Origin: Nitrosomonas aestuarii
Lineage (GTDB): Bacteria; Pseudomonadota; Gammaproteobacteria; Burkholderiales; Nitrosomonadaceae
Length of the DNA stretch: 50,009 nt
NCBI RefSeq assembly: GCF_003046585.1
Contig: NZ_QAAE01000022.1
Location: forward strand, 1 to 50,009
Direction of reading: 5' to 3'
Every line of letters starts with the position of its first letter. Position 1 is the first letter of the stretch. Shown here piece after piece: positions 8,839-17,945 of the stretch. A program made the position numbers and the translations under genes. A model generated the notes under the pieces. It made no database searches, was not told where the DNA came from, and was given only the letters and a program-made list of their open reading frames with translations.

Positions 8839-9209
8839 CTGAAGTATATTGGGGAGACTATTATTCTTATCTAATGAATACCATTAGGTGTTCCGAGAAG
8901 GTCGTAATAGATTGAAAGTTGCTCAATAATGTTACAAGGGGCAGAAGCTGTCCAAAATGGGTGTTCGTATATCAACACATGTGCAAAACTATAAAACACT
9001 ATTGTTTGGGCATATATAAACAGCCTGTCCAATAGCGATCCTTTTTGAACAGGTCTAAATCGAGACCTTCAAGCATGGGGGGGTAAATTAATAGTCCACA
9101 ACAAGGAAATGGAATTTTCCGCTACTTGCTTAATTTTGGCGTCCATTTTGATAGAGAAATTATCAGAAGCTTCTGAGTTTACAACTTATTAGAAAAAAAT
9201 GCTTTGCTG
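8839..9209. other. intergenic stretch, no gene seen
   Basis: The region is AT-rich and free of a convincing coding frame or clear terminator. It separates the exported-protein gene (promoter expected just right of 8781) from the end of the TPR gene. Confidence 0.3.
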
Positions 9210-10814
9210 CTAATCTCGTTGAGACTGACTTAATGCAGTCTGTGCAGCATCCAGATTGGTTTGCACAGTCCGGGTATTGGGGTGGTCTTTGCCTAGGAAT
9301 TTTTCAAGTGTAGCCAGTACCAGCTCAAAATACGCAATGGCCTTGTGGTATTCGCCTAATGAATCCCACGCCCCGCCCAGGTTGTTTCGGGTTGCTGCGA
9401 CACTGGGATGATGCTCCCCATAGGTCTTGAGGCCGCTTGCCAGCGCCTGTTCATAATATTCGATGGCTCTGTGGTATTCGTCCAATTGACGCCACGCTGA
9501 TCCCAGGTTATTTCGGGTTGCTGCAACATTGGGATGATGCTCCCCATAGGTCTTGAGGCCGCTTACCAGCGCCTGTTCAAAATATTCAATGGCCTTGTGG
9601 TATTCGCCTAATGAATTCCACGCCCCGCCCAGGTTGTTTCGGGTTGTTGCAACATTGGGATGATGCTCCCCATAGGTCTTGAGGCCGCTTACCAGCGCCT
9701 GTTCAAAATATTCAATGGCCTTGTGGTATTCGCCTAATGAATTCCACGCCCCGCCCAGGTTGTTTCGGGTTGTTGCGATACTGGGATGATGCTCACCATA
9801 GGTCTTGAGGCCGCTTGCCAGCGCCAACTCATAATACGTAATAGCCTTGTGGTATTCACCTAATGAATTCCACGCCGCACCCAGGTTGTTTCGGGTTGTT
9901 GCGATACTGGGATGATGCTCACCATAGGTTTTGAGGTCGCTGGCCAGCGCGCGCTCTAAATACGCAATGGCTTTCTTGTAATTGGCGAACGTGTGATGTA
10001 ATAAGCCCGCTTCATTTAAATGCAGCGTATTATAAGGTTGCAGCCGAACCGCATTTTCATAATGCCCAAGTGCGTCTGTATATCGAATAGCGTCTTGTGC
10101 AATCTTACCGCGCTGAAAGGCTGCTTCGGTAACCCGCTTGATATGGCTTTCCCCTTCATCTACGATTTGCTGAAACAGGCTATCCGCTTTATCGGTTTCA
10201 CCCTGCTGCAAGGCTTCAATCGCCTGATCCAGCAATCCATCAGGAAATTCACCACGCAGTTGTTCCAATTGCGCAATACGTTCTTTTAGATCGGCAATAT
10301 ATGCTTCATAACTCGCTTCCGTGTCTTGTAGCCGCAGCTCAATATCTCTTAGTTCAATTTCAAGTAATTGTCGGTCTGCTGCATGCGCCTGTTCCAGTTC
10401 AGCGCGGATTTCTGCCTCGCGGCGCTTCAGTCTTTGTTCATGTTGCTCAAGGGTTATGCCAATGTGTATGGTTTGATTTTGGATATGAGCATTGTTGGTA
10501 ACGTTAGCATGGATGTTACCAATGACCGTATGAACATTAGCCGTACCGCCATTTGTACTTGGATTTGTAGTGTCACCCTGATTGCCAAGCCAGGTGCCAA
10601 GAACACCTATTGATGTAACCAACAACATTAATAATACAATCTTTTCGCGTGTACGCAATGCCTTCCACCATTCCAGTAATTCATGCCCTATCTGCAAATC
10701 AATCTTTTCCTTATAGTAGAGAACGTTACATACAACCGCGAATTCCAGAATTGTAGCAGATAATGTTCTGCCTCTATTTAGGGCAACCAGCTGAATCCAT
10801 TTCACCTGATTCAC
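9210..10814 (-). CDS. membrane-anchored tetratricopeptide-repeat protein
   Basis: The 534-residue protein has a single hydrophobic helix near residues 58-75 (KIVLLMLLVTSIGVLGTWLG), an Asn/Thr-rich spacer, a coiled coil at about 120-190, two ordinary TPRs, and then kinesin-light-chain-type TPRs. Units of 42 residues built on KTYGEHHPSxATTRNNLG and SLGEYHKAIxYYExAL repeat five times almost unchanged, with a sixth degenerate copy at the C-terminus. Such repeats bind protein partners; the partner is unknown. The predicted start is GTG at 10814 without a good ribosome-binding site, so the true start could be further in. It borders the plasmid-like region and may be cargo. Confidence 0.75.
   Translation of the reverse strand: MNQVKWIQLVALNRGRTLSATILEFAVVCNVLYYKEKIDLQIGHELLEWWKALRTREKIVLLMLLVTSIGVLGTWLGNQGDTTNPSTNGGTANVHTVIGNIHANVTNNAHIQNQTIHIGITLEQHEQRLKRREAEIRAELEQAHAADRQLLEIELRDIELRLQDTEASYEAYIADLKERIAQLEQLRGEFPDGLLDQAIEALQQGETDKADSLFQQIVDEGESHIKRVTEAAFQRGKIAQDAIRYTDALGHYENAVRLQPYNTLHLNEAGLLHHTFANYKKAIAYLERALASDLKTYGEHHPSIATTRNNLGAAWNSLGEYHKAITYYELALASGLKTYGEHHPSIATTRNNLGGAWNSLGEYHKAIEYFEQALVSGLKTYGEHHPNVATTRNNLGGAWNSLGEYHKAIEYFEQALVSGLKTYGEHHPNVAATRNNLGSAWRQLDEYHRAIEYYEQALASGLKTYGEHHPSVAATRNNLGGAWDSLGEYHKAIAYFELVLATLEKFLGKDHPNTRTVQTNLDAAQTALSQSQRD
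9315..9944 (-). repeat. five tandem 126-bp repeats coding TPR units
   Basis: Five consecutive 126-bp units encode nearly identical 42-residue TPRs (residues 291-500). Neighbouring units differ at only a few bases, which points to recent tandem duplication or gene conversion, and copy number may vary between strains. Confidence 0.85.
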
Positions 10815-10835
10815 TTAAGTCTGTTGCACACAGCC

Positions 10836-10858
10836 TTATCCACAGATATTGTGGACAA
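10836..10858. promoter_or_regulatory. pair of inverted DnaA-box-like sites
   Basis: TTATCCACA (10836-10844), a perfect consensus DnaA box, is followed after five bases by TGTGGACAA (10850-10858), the inverse of a one-mismatch box. With flanking bases this makes an 11-bp dyad with one mismatch. It lies between the TPR gene and the WGR gene. It could be an accessory origin element or simply a hairpin. Confidence 0.45.
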
Positions 10859-10994
10859 GGCGACAGGCTGTTCGTATGCGCATATTTTTTCAACATTCAT
10901 TGCAGTGTTATATAGTATAATGATAGTAGTAATACTATTAATGGTATTTAACTGCAACAACTGATATTTATTTTACTAATACTGCATATTTACC

Positions 10995-11246
10995 ATGAAC
11001 ATACTCCTCAGAACCGACTTCAAAACAAATGCTCGCGGCTATACCCTGCTGATCGCACGCGACCTGTTCGGTGAATTGTCTGTGGTGCGATGCTGGTATG
11101 GATTGCACAATAACCGGGGTGGCCATAAACAGCAACCCTGTCATGACTGGCATGAAGCACTGAAAGCATACCAACGGATAACCGCCAGACGGCTACGCAG
11201 AGGCTATCAGGAAATATCGCCGGTTGAGGCCGAAAACGCCGCCTGA
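10995..11246 (+). CDS. WGR domain protein, 83 aa
   Basis: The protein is essentially one WGR domain, a small fold that binds DNA or nucleic-acid ends in PARPs and bacterial proteins. The visible pattern is the opening beta strand (ARGYTLLIARDLFGELSVVRCWYG), a glycine turn (NNRGG) and the closing helix AYQRITARRLRRGYQEI. The canonical W-G-R appears here as W-Y-G. Stand-alone WGR proteins often occur on plasmids and integrative elements. It is 34 bases before kfrA on the same strand, so the two may form one transcript. Confidence 0.7.
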   Translation: MNILLRTDFKTNARGYTLLIARDLFGELSVVRCWYGLHNNRGGHKQQPCHDWHEALKAYQRITARRLRRGYQEISPVEAENAA

Positions 11247-11280
11247 CCCTCCTTTTTCCAACACACACATCTTAAATCCC

Positions 11281-11850
11281 ATGGAACGTAAGCCCAAGGT
11301 CACACAACAGGCGGTTGACGCAGCCTGCGAAGAATTACAGCAAGCTGGCAAGAATGCCACTGTAAACGCTGTCATTGCGATCTCAGGCGGCTCTTTTTCG
11401 ACTGTCGGTGCAATGGTCAAGGCCTGGCGCACGGAACAGCAAAAAAAAGCTGAGCCGGCCATTGATATGCCGCAATCCATTACCAATGCCATGTATCAGG
11501 CTACCGCCGTGGTCTGGGAAGCCGCAGCCAGTCTGGCCCACGAGAGAATTGAGCGTGTGCGCACCGAAGCGCAGGAAGCAATAGCGCAATCCAGATCGGA
11601 ATTGTCAGAATACATGGACGCTATTGCCAGCCTGGAACAACAACTGGATAAAAACCGGCAATCGCTGGCGCTGGCAGAAAAACGCCTGTCCATAGCAACA
11701 AGCGAGATTGCCCAGCTGAACACGCATAAAATAGCACTGGAAACACGCCTGGCGGATCGTGACAGCGCATGGAATCAGTTACGGGATGATTACAGCAAAC
11801 TGCAGGCCGATCTGGTTGTGATCGCTAAAATCGGCAAAGACAAGCAATAG
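11281..11850 (+). CDS. kfrA: KfrA-like plasmid DNA-binding protein
   Basis: KfrA proteins of IncP plasmids are autoregulators and nucleoid-like plasmid stability factors. The N-terminal 60 residues match the KfrA DNA-binding domain (VTQQAVDAACEELQQAGKNATVNAVIAISGGSFSTVGAMVKAWR). The remainder is a long coiled coil (SRSELSEYMDAIASLEQQLDKN onward), as in the family. At 189 residues it is shorter than RK2 KfrA (about 308), mainly in the coiled coil. The ATG at 11281 matches the family N-terminus; a TTG further upstream is unlikely. Its presence supports a plasmid origin for what follows. Confidence 0.82.
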   Translation: MERKPKVTQQAVDAACEELQQAGKNATVNAVIAISGGSFSTVGAMVKAWRTEQQKKAEPAIDMPQSITNAMYQATAVVWEAAASLAHERIERVRTEAQEAIAQSRSELSEYMDAIASLEQQLDKNRQSLALAEKRLSIATSEIAQLNTHKIALETRLADRDSAWNQLRDDYSKLQADLVVIAKIGKDKQ

Positions 11851-12014
11851 TGCGGCTTGATTGACAGATAAAATCCCCCAGGGTCTGAAAGGGCAATGGA
11901 GTATCAACCCTGAGGGAGTACTGCTAGGTGTTACAGCTAGGGACTGCTAATTTATTTTCATAGACTGGTATCTATAATTAATGCATCGGCAGTCAAAAAT
12001 GTTTCTTGAGCATT
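11851..12014 (+). terminator. hairpin region after kfrA (probable terminator)
   Basis: An imperfect inverted repeat (CCCCCAGGGT ... ACCCTGAGGG, about 22-base loop, near 11877-11918) follows the kfrA stop and precedes the convergent SRAP gene. There is no clean T-run, so terminator function is only likely. Confidence 0.35.
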
Positions 12015-12416
12015 TTATTGCTTTAATCGCAGCAGCCTTGGCCAGCGGTCATGTATCCAGGCATATTCAGGTGGTGTATCGATGGTGACCACATAAACCC
12101 GCTGTTCTTTTTTTCGCTCGGCTAGTAATCCCTGAATCACCATCCTCTGATCCAGTGGTATCCAGTGCGATTGCGCGTCCTGGTCCTTTTCCATGAACTG
12201 GTCGGCGGCAATCAGTACCGGTCTTGGATGCCACGGCTTCCATTTGCCGGCATAGATGGAATTTAGTCGCGCCCAGCCGCCATTCGGGAAATTGCTGTTT
12301 GCTTCCTGCTTGCGGTTGCCCCAGGTCACATCGCCGCTGCGGTTACGCACCGGCAACCGCGCCTGTGGGTTCGGGAAGTAAATTTTCTCACCCTGGTATT
12401 CAATGCCGCCGCACAT
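12015..12416 (-). CDS. SRAP (YedK/HMCES-like) domain protein
   Basis: SRAP proteins crosslink through their N-terminal cysteine to abasic sites in single-stranded DNA and protect them. The product begins MCGGIEYQGEKIYFPNP, placing Cys2 exactly where the catalytic cysteine becomes N-terminal after Met removal. Other family features are the W-G segment (GDVTWGNRK), the N-x-R-type motif replaced by NGGWARLNSI, and a late H-x-R segment (AWIHDRWPRLL). At 133 residues it is shorter than YedK (about 220), a size seen in plasmid and ICE versions. It sits 28 bases downstream of the ArdC-primase gene, where it could protect incoming single-stranded DNA. Confidence 0.75.
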   Translation of the reverse strand: MCGGIEYQGEKIYFPNPQARLPVRNRSGDVTWGNRKQEANSNFPNGGWARLNSIYAGKWKPWHPRPVLIAADQFMEKDQDAQSHWIPLDQRMVIQGLLAERKKEQRVYVVTIDTPPEYAWIHDRWPRLLRLKQ

Positions 12417-12444
12417 AATTTGCTTGCCTGCCGTGACTGTTCAT

Positions 12445-15294
12445 TTATCGGGTTACCGCCCGTTGTTGTTGTCTGCCCGCCAAACCTGGCTGTTGACTAT
12501 CCGCACGGGTCTGCAGCTTTTCAACTTTGGCCTGAACAATGGCCTTTTCAACGACCGAACCAACCTGGCGTTTGACCGCATCGATTCCCAATGTGCTTTT
12601 ACTGGCCAGATCGTTAAAGTCGCTCAATTTCTGCGATACTTGTTCACCGGGTGCGAATACCGGAAACACCGCAACACCATCAACCAGTCCGGCCGCTTCA
12701 ATCGCTTTGTCCTTGCCGGCATTGATTTCATTAATCGACTCCAGGTGCTGATCGTCATCACCGGCAATCACAATCGCCTTGTCTGTATAGCGCTCATGTA
12801 GAAGCTTTGCAACCGGCACAAGATTGCCTGAATCAAATGCCGCCACCACCGGGCAATTTAAGGCGCTTGATACCGTATCTGCTGTCGCATAACCTTCTGC
12901 AATAATAATGGCTTTTGCGTCATCCAGTGCAGCCAGGCCTTGATTATTGCTATCGATCACATGAAAGTGGCCTTCCTTCTGACTGCCTGCCGCAAACAAC
13001 TTGGCGCCGTTCGGTTGTATGGTCTGCGCACTGCGGATATGGCCATCCACATCATAAATCGGCAACAACAGATCACCGACGACAAATACCAGGCTGTCAG
13101 GATGTTGTTCGCGTACTGTTTTGACTGCCTGCCAATCCTGTGCGATTTTAATGATCGAGTCTTTCGGTAAACCTGTCACACTTTCAGGCACGACCTTCAA
13201 ACCACCCGGTCTGGCATTCTTGTCCTGCAGATAAGGATGATTAGCGTCAGCCTGTGGTGCGATGGTGAGCAGTTCCCCGATGGCATCAGCCACTTTGATC
13301 TGCTGCGCATGAAGCGCCGCTTGCCGTTCCTGTTGTTTGATCGCAACCTGCGCGGCAAACGCGGCCTTTTGTGCGTCAGTCAGGGTATATCCTTTCGCCT
13401 TCCAGCGTATCTCGGATTTGGTACGGTTATTGATAAAATAGCCGGCAGGGTGATTGTCCAGGTGCGCGACATAAAAACCGGACTTCTGCCCCCCCTTGTC
13501 GCCGGCCACCTTGATGCGGTGCTTGTGACCATCCATCAGCGGATGATTGCCGTCAACAACGCAACCGTTGGCGCGCAGCAGCTCGGCAAACTCCACTTGC
13601 GGCGATAGGGCGGGTTGCTGTTGCCGGGTGATATTTTCAGGAAACCAGCGCTGCAATGCCCGAATATCTGCGTTCTCGCCTACATACCATGCTTTGGCCA
13701 CTTTATCCCAGCGTGCACCGGCTGCCTTGGCCTGGTCTTTCTCAGCGTAAGGGACAGCCAGGTATTGACGGGTATTGTCGGCCAGCGGGTCCTGTTTTTT
13801 GGGTGTGCGGATATTGGGTTGTGTGTTTTGCGGTTGCCTGTTTTCAGTGTTCGGATTGTGGCCGCTCCTCACTGCATCAATGCGTGCAAGTTTGGCCGCC
13901 TTTTCATGCTCATCGCGTTCTGCCACGGTATCAATCAAGGTAAGCTTTTCTGCAGCATCTTGCGCATGCAGTGCCACTTCAAAATCTTCCACCCAGGCCC
14001 AGGTACGATCTAGAAGCTGGACACTGATATTCCAGAACTCAGGCTCAACTCCCGGTTTTTCTGCCGCAACCACATGGCCGCTACCCTTATCATTCATTTC
14101 AACCGCACTGCCTTGTATCTCAATACGCCCGTTCCAGCCGGCAGGAATTGTAAATCCCAGCTTATCCGCTGCGATGTGTTCAAATTCGAAATTGCCGATA
14201 CTGGCGTTTCTGTAGAATCTGAGTGCGTCGGCAACAAGGTAGATGGCGTCCTGGTCCTTTGCTGTGAGGCTTTCTGTCAGTTTTTGTAACTGCTGGATAT
14301 TTTGCTGTGCCACGGTCGCCAGATCGGGCGCCAGGTTTGCTGTATAGCGTGCGATGTCCTGTTTGATTGCATCCATTCTGATGGCCTCCTGTTCTACGAT
14401 ATCCTGCTGCTGTACAAACCCTAGTACATATTCCTGAATCTTTTCTGCATCGGCTGCCGCACGGAATATCTCTAAAGGGTCTTCCTCCAATGCTTTGATC
14501 CACGCGCCGACATACGCCACATGCTGGCCGGGATCATGACCAATGCCAAGCTCCGCCCCAAGCAGCATGCTGGCAATCTCCGCACGTAATTCTTCCCTGG
14601 CATAGCCTTCACTGCCAAAGGGATGCACCAGATCGCGATTCAGGCGCGACGCATGGCCCGTCCAGTGTCCAAGTTCATGCAAGGCGGTGGCGTAATAGCG
14701 ATCCGGCGTTTCAAACTGGTGCTGGTGTGGCAGGTGAATGCTGTCAGTCTTGGACCGGTAAAATGCCTGGTCATGTTCGCCATGTTGAATCACAGCACCG
14801 GATGCCTGCAGGATTGCTTCAGCACGCTCAATTGGATGCCAGTGCGGCGGATCGATAATCAGGTCCGGCAGGTTATCAATCTGGCCGGCATTAAAAACAG
14901 TGGCATAAAATACTCTGGGGCGCTCAAGCTTAAACTGCTCCTTGACCGGTTTGCCGTCATTGTTCAAAACGGGCTTGCCATGTTCATCCTTTTTGATGCG
15001 CTCATCAGTGAACTTCCAGTACTGAATCAGGGTGCTTTTTTCACCTTTACGTACCTGTGCGCCCATATTGGATGCCTGTTTATAGGTCAGCCAACGCGGG
15101 TCCTGATATCCCTGACTCATCAGATACAGCGCATTAATGCCCCGGTAACGTTTTTTTGTAGTCGGGTTGTTCGGAAACGACAATAAAGGATCGCCGGGCT
15201 GCCACGGCTTTTGCCAGGGGGCTGTGCCTTGCTTTAACTGTGCAATCAGGTTTTCGGCGACGGTTTGATGATAGGCCTTTCTGGATTTATCCAT
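12445..15294 (-). CDS. ArdC-type antirestriction/zincin metallopeptidase fused to Toprim primase-like domain
   Basis: The 949-residue protein begins with an ArdC N-terminal single-stranded-DNA-binding domain (AENLIAQLKQGTAPWQKPWQPGDP, YRGINALYLMSQGY, GAQVRKGEKSTLIQYWKF). It continues with a zincin peptidase with the HELGHWTGHASRL motif, then long linkers and a DUF5710-like segment (LAVPYAEKDQAKAAGARWD). The C-terminal third holds a Toprim-like module (AIIIAEGYATADTVSSAL, VIAGDDDQH). Related IncP and ICE proteins (TraC-type primases, ArdC) protect and prime incoming single strands. I start at the ATG at 15294: GGAGG lies 8 bases upstream. It heads a block of minus-strand genes continuing the tra operon. 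Confidence 0.82.
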   Translation of the reverse strand: MDKSRKAYHQTVAENLIAQLKQGTAPWQKPWQPGDPLLSFPNNPTTKKRYRGINALYLMSQGYQDPRWLTYKQASNMGAQVRKGEKSTLIQYWKFTDERIKKDEHGKPVLNNDGKPVKEQFKLERPRVFYATVFNAGQIDNLPDLIIDPPHWHPIERAEAILQASGAVIQHGEHDQAFYRSKTDSIHLPHQHQFETPDRYYATALHELGHWTGHASRLNRDLVHPFGSEGYAREELRAEIASMLLGAELGIGHDPGQHVAYVGAWIKALEEDPLEIFRAAADAEKIQEYVLGFVQQQDIVEQEAIRMDAIKQDIARYTANLAPDLATVAQQNIQQLQKLTESLTAKDQDAIYLVADALRFYRNASIGNFEFEHIAADKLGFTIPAGWNGRIEIQGSAVEMNDKGSGHVVAAEKPGVEPEFWNISVQLLDRTWAWVEDFEVALHAQDAAEKLTLIDTVAERDEHEKAAKLARIDAVRSGHNPNTENRQPQNTQPNIRTPKKQDPLADNTRQYLAVPYAEKDQAKAAGARWDKVAKAWYVGENADIRALQRWFPENITRQQQPALSPQVEFAELLRANGCVVDGNHPLMDGHKHRIKVAGDKGGQKSGFYVAHLDNHPAGYFINNRTKSEIRWKAKGYTLTDAQKAAFAAQVAIKQQERQAALHAQQIKVADAIGELLTIAPQADANHPYLQDKNARPGGLKVVPESVTGLPKDSIIKIAQDWQAVKTVREQHPDSLVFVVGDLLLPIYDVDGHIRSAQTIQPNGAKLFAAGSQKEGHFHVIDSNNQGLAALDDAKAIIIAEGYATADTVSSALNCPVVAAFDSGNLVPVAKLLHERYTDKAIVIAGDDDQHLESINEINAGKDKAIEAAGLVDGVAVFPVFAPGEQVSQKLSDFNDLASKSTLGIDAVKRQVGSVVEKAIVQAKVEKLQTRADSQQPGLAGRQQQRAVTR

Positions 15295-15295
15295 G

Positions 15296-15526
15296 TCAGT
15301 GCCCTCCAGCCGTTGATTGCGGTTGATCGATGCAGCTCTCCAGTGCATCGGTCTCAGTCAAGGCGTCTTCTGTGAATGCACCAAGCAGTTGCGCTTCATC
15401 GGGATCAAACTCAGCCTGGAATCCCGGTGTTTGCGCGTCAACTAACTTTTCAAGGACAACCGGGTCCTGAGTAGCCGAGTCATTCAGGTGATCGGGATTT
15501 GTTTCATCATTGACGGGTTTTTTCAT
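15296..15526 (-). CDS. small acidic hypothetical protein in tra operon
   Basis: I do not recognise this 76-residue protein. It is strongly acidic and rich in Asp, Glu and Thr (FDPDEAQLLGAFTEDALTETDALE), probably disordered, with no membrane segment. Its start overlaps the traF stop by four bases, and it ends two bases before the ArdC-primase ATG. It is therefore translated as part of the tra operon and may be a small partner of one of its neighbours. Confidence 0.6.
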   Translation of the reverse strand: MKKPVNDETNPDHLNDSATQDPVVLEKLVDAQTPGFQAEFDPDEAQLLGAFTEDALTETDALESCIDQPQSTAGGH

Positions 15527-16083
15527 GGTGATGACTCCTTGTTGTGGGAATGCCAGGTGAATTGCGCACGCACGACATGCAGAATCTGTGACTGATGCGA
15601 TGGGCCGAAATAGCGTGCATCGAGTGAATGGGGATGCAGGTCTGCCAGCAGCAGGTATTCGAATGCATCGAGTACCGTATCCAGCGTGTATTGCGGTAAC
15701 TGGATGACTGCCGGATTGGTTGTTACCTGCGCAGTGTTGGGCAGCAGTTCGCCATTGATACGAATGCCTTCTCGATCGATGCGAACATGATCATTTTCAA
15801 CTGCATAAACCTGTTTGAGTAATTGGCCGTAACCACCCGGACAATCCCCTGAGAACAATACACCGCGGGCCACAGCCTTGCTAAAACCGTCCATCTGCGG
15901 TGGACAGAAGGCAACGTAAGCACCTTTTGTGATGGGTGCATCCACAATCTTGTAAAACCCCACCGGCAGACTTGCCGTGGTGTTGAGATAAATACCCGAA
16001 ATACGCAAACCAATACTCAGTACAAACAAACCCGCGCTGATGGCGAGTACAGAAACAGCCAGCATTTTGAGCGGTTTTGTCAT
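15523..16083 (-). CDS. traF: TraF, conjugative-transfer signal peptidase (S26 family)
   Basis: RK2 TraF is an inner-membrane serine protease that matures and cyclises the TrbC pilin. The protein has one N-terminal membrane helix (residues 7-28). It then has the catalytic serine in TASLPVGFY (Ser38) and the general-base lysine in LLKQVYAVENDHV (Lys90), as in S26 peptidases. The length (186) is close to RK2 TraF (178). Its start overlaps traG by four bases (ATGA-type), so translation is coupled. The pilin substrate would be encoded in the trb operon beyond the right end of the window. Confidence 0.9.
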   Translation of the reverse strand: MTKPLKMLAVSVLAISAGLFVLSIGLRISGIYLNTTASLPVGFYKIVDAPITKGAYVAFCPPQMDGFSKAVARGVLFSGDCPGGYGQLLKQVYAVENDHVRIDREGIRINGELLPNTAQVTTNPAVIQLPQYTLDTVLDAFEYLLLADLHPHSLDARYFGPSHQSQILHVVRAQFTWHSHNKESSP

Positions 16084-17945
16084 GACAGCAATCCGGCAGT
16101 ATCGGCGTCTGTCAACTGGTCGCTAAAATTTGGTGGATTTACCTTTGCACGGGCTGCAAAGGTTTCATCCTGGAAATACAACGGTTGCACGCCGTAGATC
16201 GCCGGATAGCCTGCGGCATAAATGATCATGTCGCCAGGCTTTGTAATCCTGCCGCTGGCGTCTTTGGCGGCGCCGGGCAGGCGCATGCATTCATCGGGTG
16301 TCAGTAACGCGCGCTGCGTCTCCTGCAGCGTGCGTGTGACATGACCATGCATCATTGAGGCACGTTTGCCGCTGGTGGTAATCTGCTCCCTGATCACCGT
16401 GGTCTGTCCCGTGAGTTTGGATAAGTGTTCGGCCGTTTCAATACGGTTCGGGGCAAACGCTGACTGGATATGACAGTTCGATGTAATCGCTTCATCATGT
16501 CCGTAACCGGACTCGCGGCTTTTAAGCTGGTTGATGTCCTGGCAGATCAGATAGGCCTTGATACCGTAGCCGGCGATAAATGCCAGTGACTCCTGAAAGA
16601 TCTCCAGTTTGCCAAGGCCTGGGAATTCATCAAGCATCAGCAGCAACCGGTGTCTGTAGTGTGCGACCGGCTCGCCATTCCTGAACGTCATCTGATCTGC
16701 GAGTTTACGCACGATCATATTAAGCAGGATCCGGATTAGCGGGCGCAGCCGTGATTTGTCATTCGGGTGTGACACAATGTACAGACTGACAGGGTTGTCA
16801 TGGTGCATCAGATCGCGAATACAGAAATCCGAATCGCCGATATTGCCGGCCACGATGGGATCGCGGTACAAGGACAGATAGGACTTGGCGGTGGATAATA
16901 CCGAACCTGCTTCTTCTTCGGGACGGTCAAGCATATCGCGGGCAGCGGCCGCGATTACCGGATGTGTCTGGCCATCCAGATAATCCTGCGTTACCATTTC
17001 CATCCACAGTTCCTGAATGTCGCGGTCAGGATCGGACAATAATGCATCGACAGCAGGCAATGTTGCCGGTATATCTTCGCGTACTGACTTGTACAGTACA
17101 TGCAGGATCAGGCCGACCAGCAGCGCCTGCGCGGTCTTCTGCCAGTGTGTCTCCAACCCCTTGCCGTCCGGGTCAACAATCAGATTGGTCAGATTCTGTA
17201 CATCGGCCACTTCAGTGCCGCTGCCGATGATGATTTCATCAAGCGGATTCCAGTGACAGCTTATTGTGGATGCCGGATCAAAGCGCAGTACCTTGTTGTT
17301 AGCATGCTGTTTGCGCCATCCGGCGGTCAATGCCCACAGTTCGCCTTTAAGATCGGTAATAACCGCGCTTTGCGTCCAGGATAACAAGGTAGGGATTACC
17401 AGGCTAACACCTTTACCCGAACGCGTCGGAGCAAAACACAATACATGTTCCGGCCCGCTGTGTTTGAGATAATGCGTTTTACCGGATTTGTCACGCCAGG
17501 CGCCGACATAGACAGCATCATGACGCGCATTCTGCCGGGTGGGCAATAATCCTGCCGCCTCAATGTCGTCTTTGATTGCCCATCGGGCTGAACCATACAG
17601 TTTTTGATTGGTTCTCGAAGAATTGGCCATCACCATCTTGATGACCAGCACCAGTATCAACCCGACACTGGAAAACAACACCCCGTAACCGGCCGCCAGA
17701 TCAAAGATGTCTGAATGCCTGTCATACCATTGATTGCGCCACACCAGAATCGACCAGGGTGCATAGAGTTGATTGAACTGTGCACCCAGTTGCGCCTGAT
17801 AATGAAACTGGTGTGCAAAATACTGGGTGGCAACCTGAAACCCGCCAATCAGAAAGACAGCGGCGAGCAGGCGAATCATCCAGCTATTGCTTGACGTATC
17901 CCTGTGCTGATCGAAATGGGGATTGTGCCTGTTGTCTGGACTCAT
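16080..17945 (-). CDS. traG: TraG, type IV coupling protein (VirD4 family)
   Basis: TraG is the hexameric inner-membrane ATPase that delivers the relaxosome to the secretion channel. Two membrane helices (about 23-42 and 84-106) are followed by the P-loop APTRSGKGVS (172-181) and Walker B LLLMLDEFPGLGKLE (about 440). Other VirD4 signatures are KGELWALTAGWR and ICQDINQLKSRESGYG. At 621 residues it matches RK2 TraG (635). It overlaps traI and traF by four bases on either side, giving a tightly coupled traI-traG-traF order identical to the IncP Tra1 region. Confidence 0.93.
   Translation of the reverse strand: MSPDNRHNPHFDQHRDTSSNSWMIRLLAAVFLIGGFQVATQYFAHQFHYQAQLGAQFNQLYAPWSILVWRNQWYDRHSDIFDLAAGYGVLFSSVGLILVLVIKMVMANSSRTNQKLYGSARWAIKDDIEAAGLLPTRQNARHDAVYVGAWRDKSGKTHYLKHSGPEHVLCFAPTRSGKGVSLVIPTLLSWTQSAVITDLKGELWALTAGWRKQHANNKVLRFDPASTISCHWNPLDEIIIGSGTEVADVQNLTNLIVDPDGKGLETHWQKTAQALLVGLILHVLYKSVREDIPATLPAVDALLSDPDRDIQELWMEMVTQDYLDGQTHPVIAAAARDMLDRPEEEAGSVLSTAKSYLSLYRDPIVAGNIGDSDFCIRDLMHHDNPVSLYIVSHPNDKSRLRPLIRILLNMIVRKLADQMTFRNGEPVAHYRHRLLLMLDEFPGLGKLEIFQESLAFIAGYGIKAYLICQDINQLKSRESGYGHDEAITSNCHIQSAFAPNRIETAEHLSKLTGQTTVIREQITTSGKRASMMHGHVTRTLQETQRALLTPDECMRLPGAAKDASGRITKPGDMIIYAAGYPAIYGVQPLYFQDETFAARAKVNPPNFSDQLTDADTAGLLS

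Noticed and set aside
13237..14215. Several long plus-strand frames across the ArdC-primase gene
   Set aside because: They are antisense to a well-supported gene with clear domains and have no own motifs.
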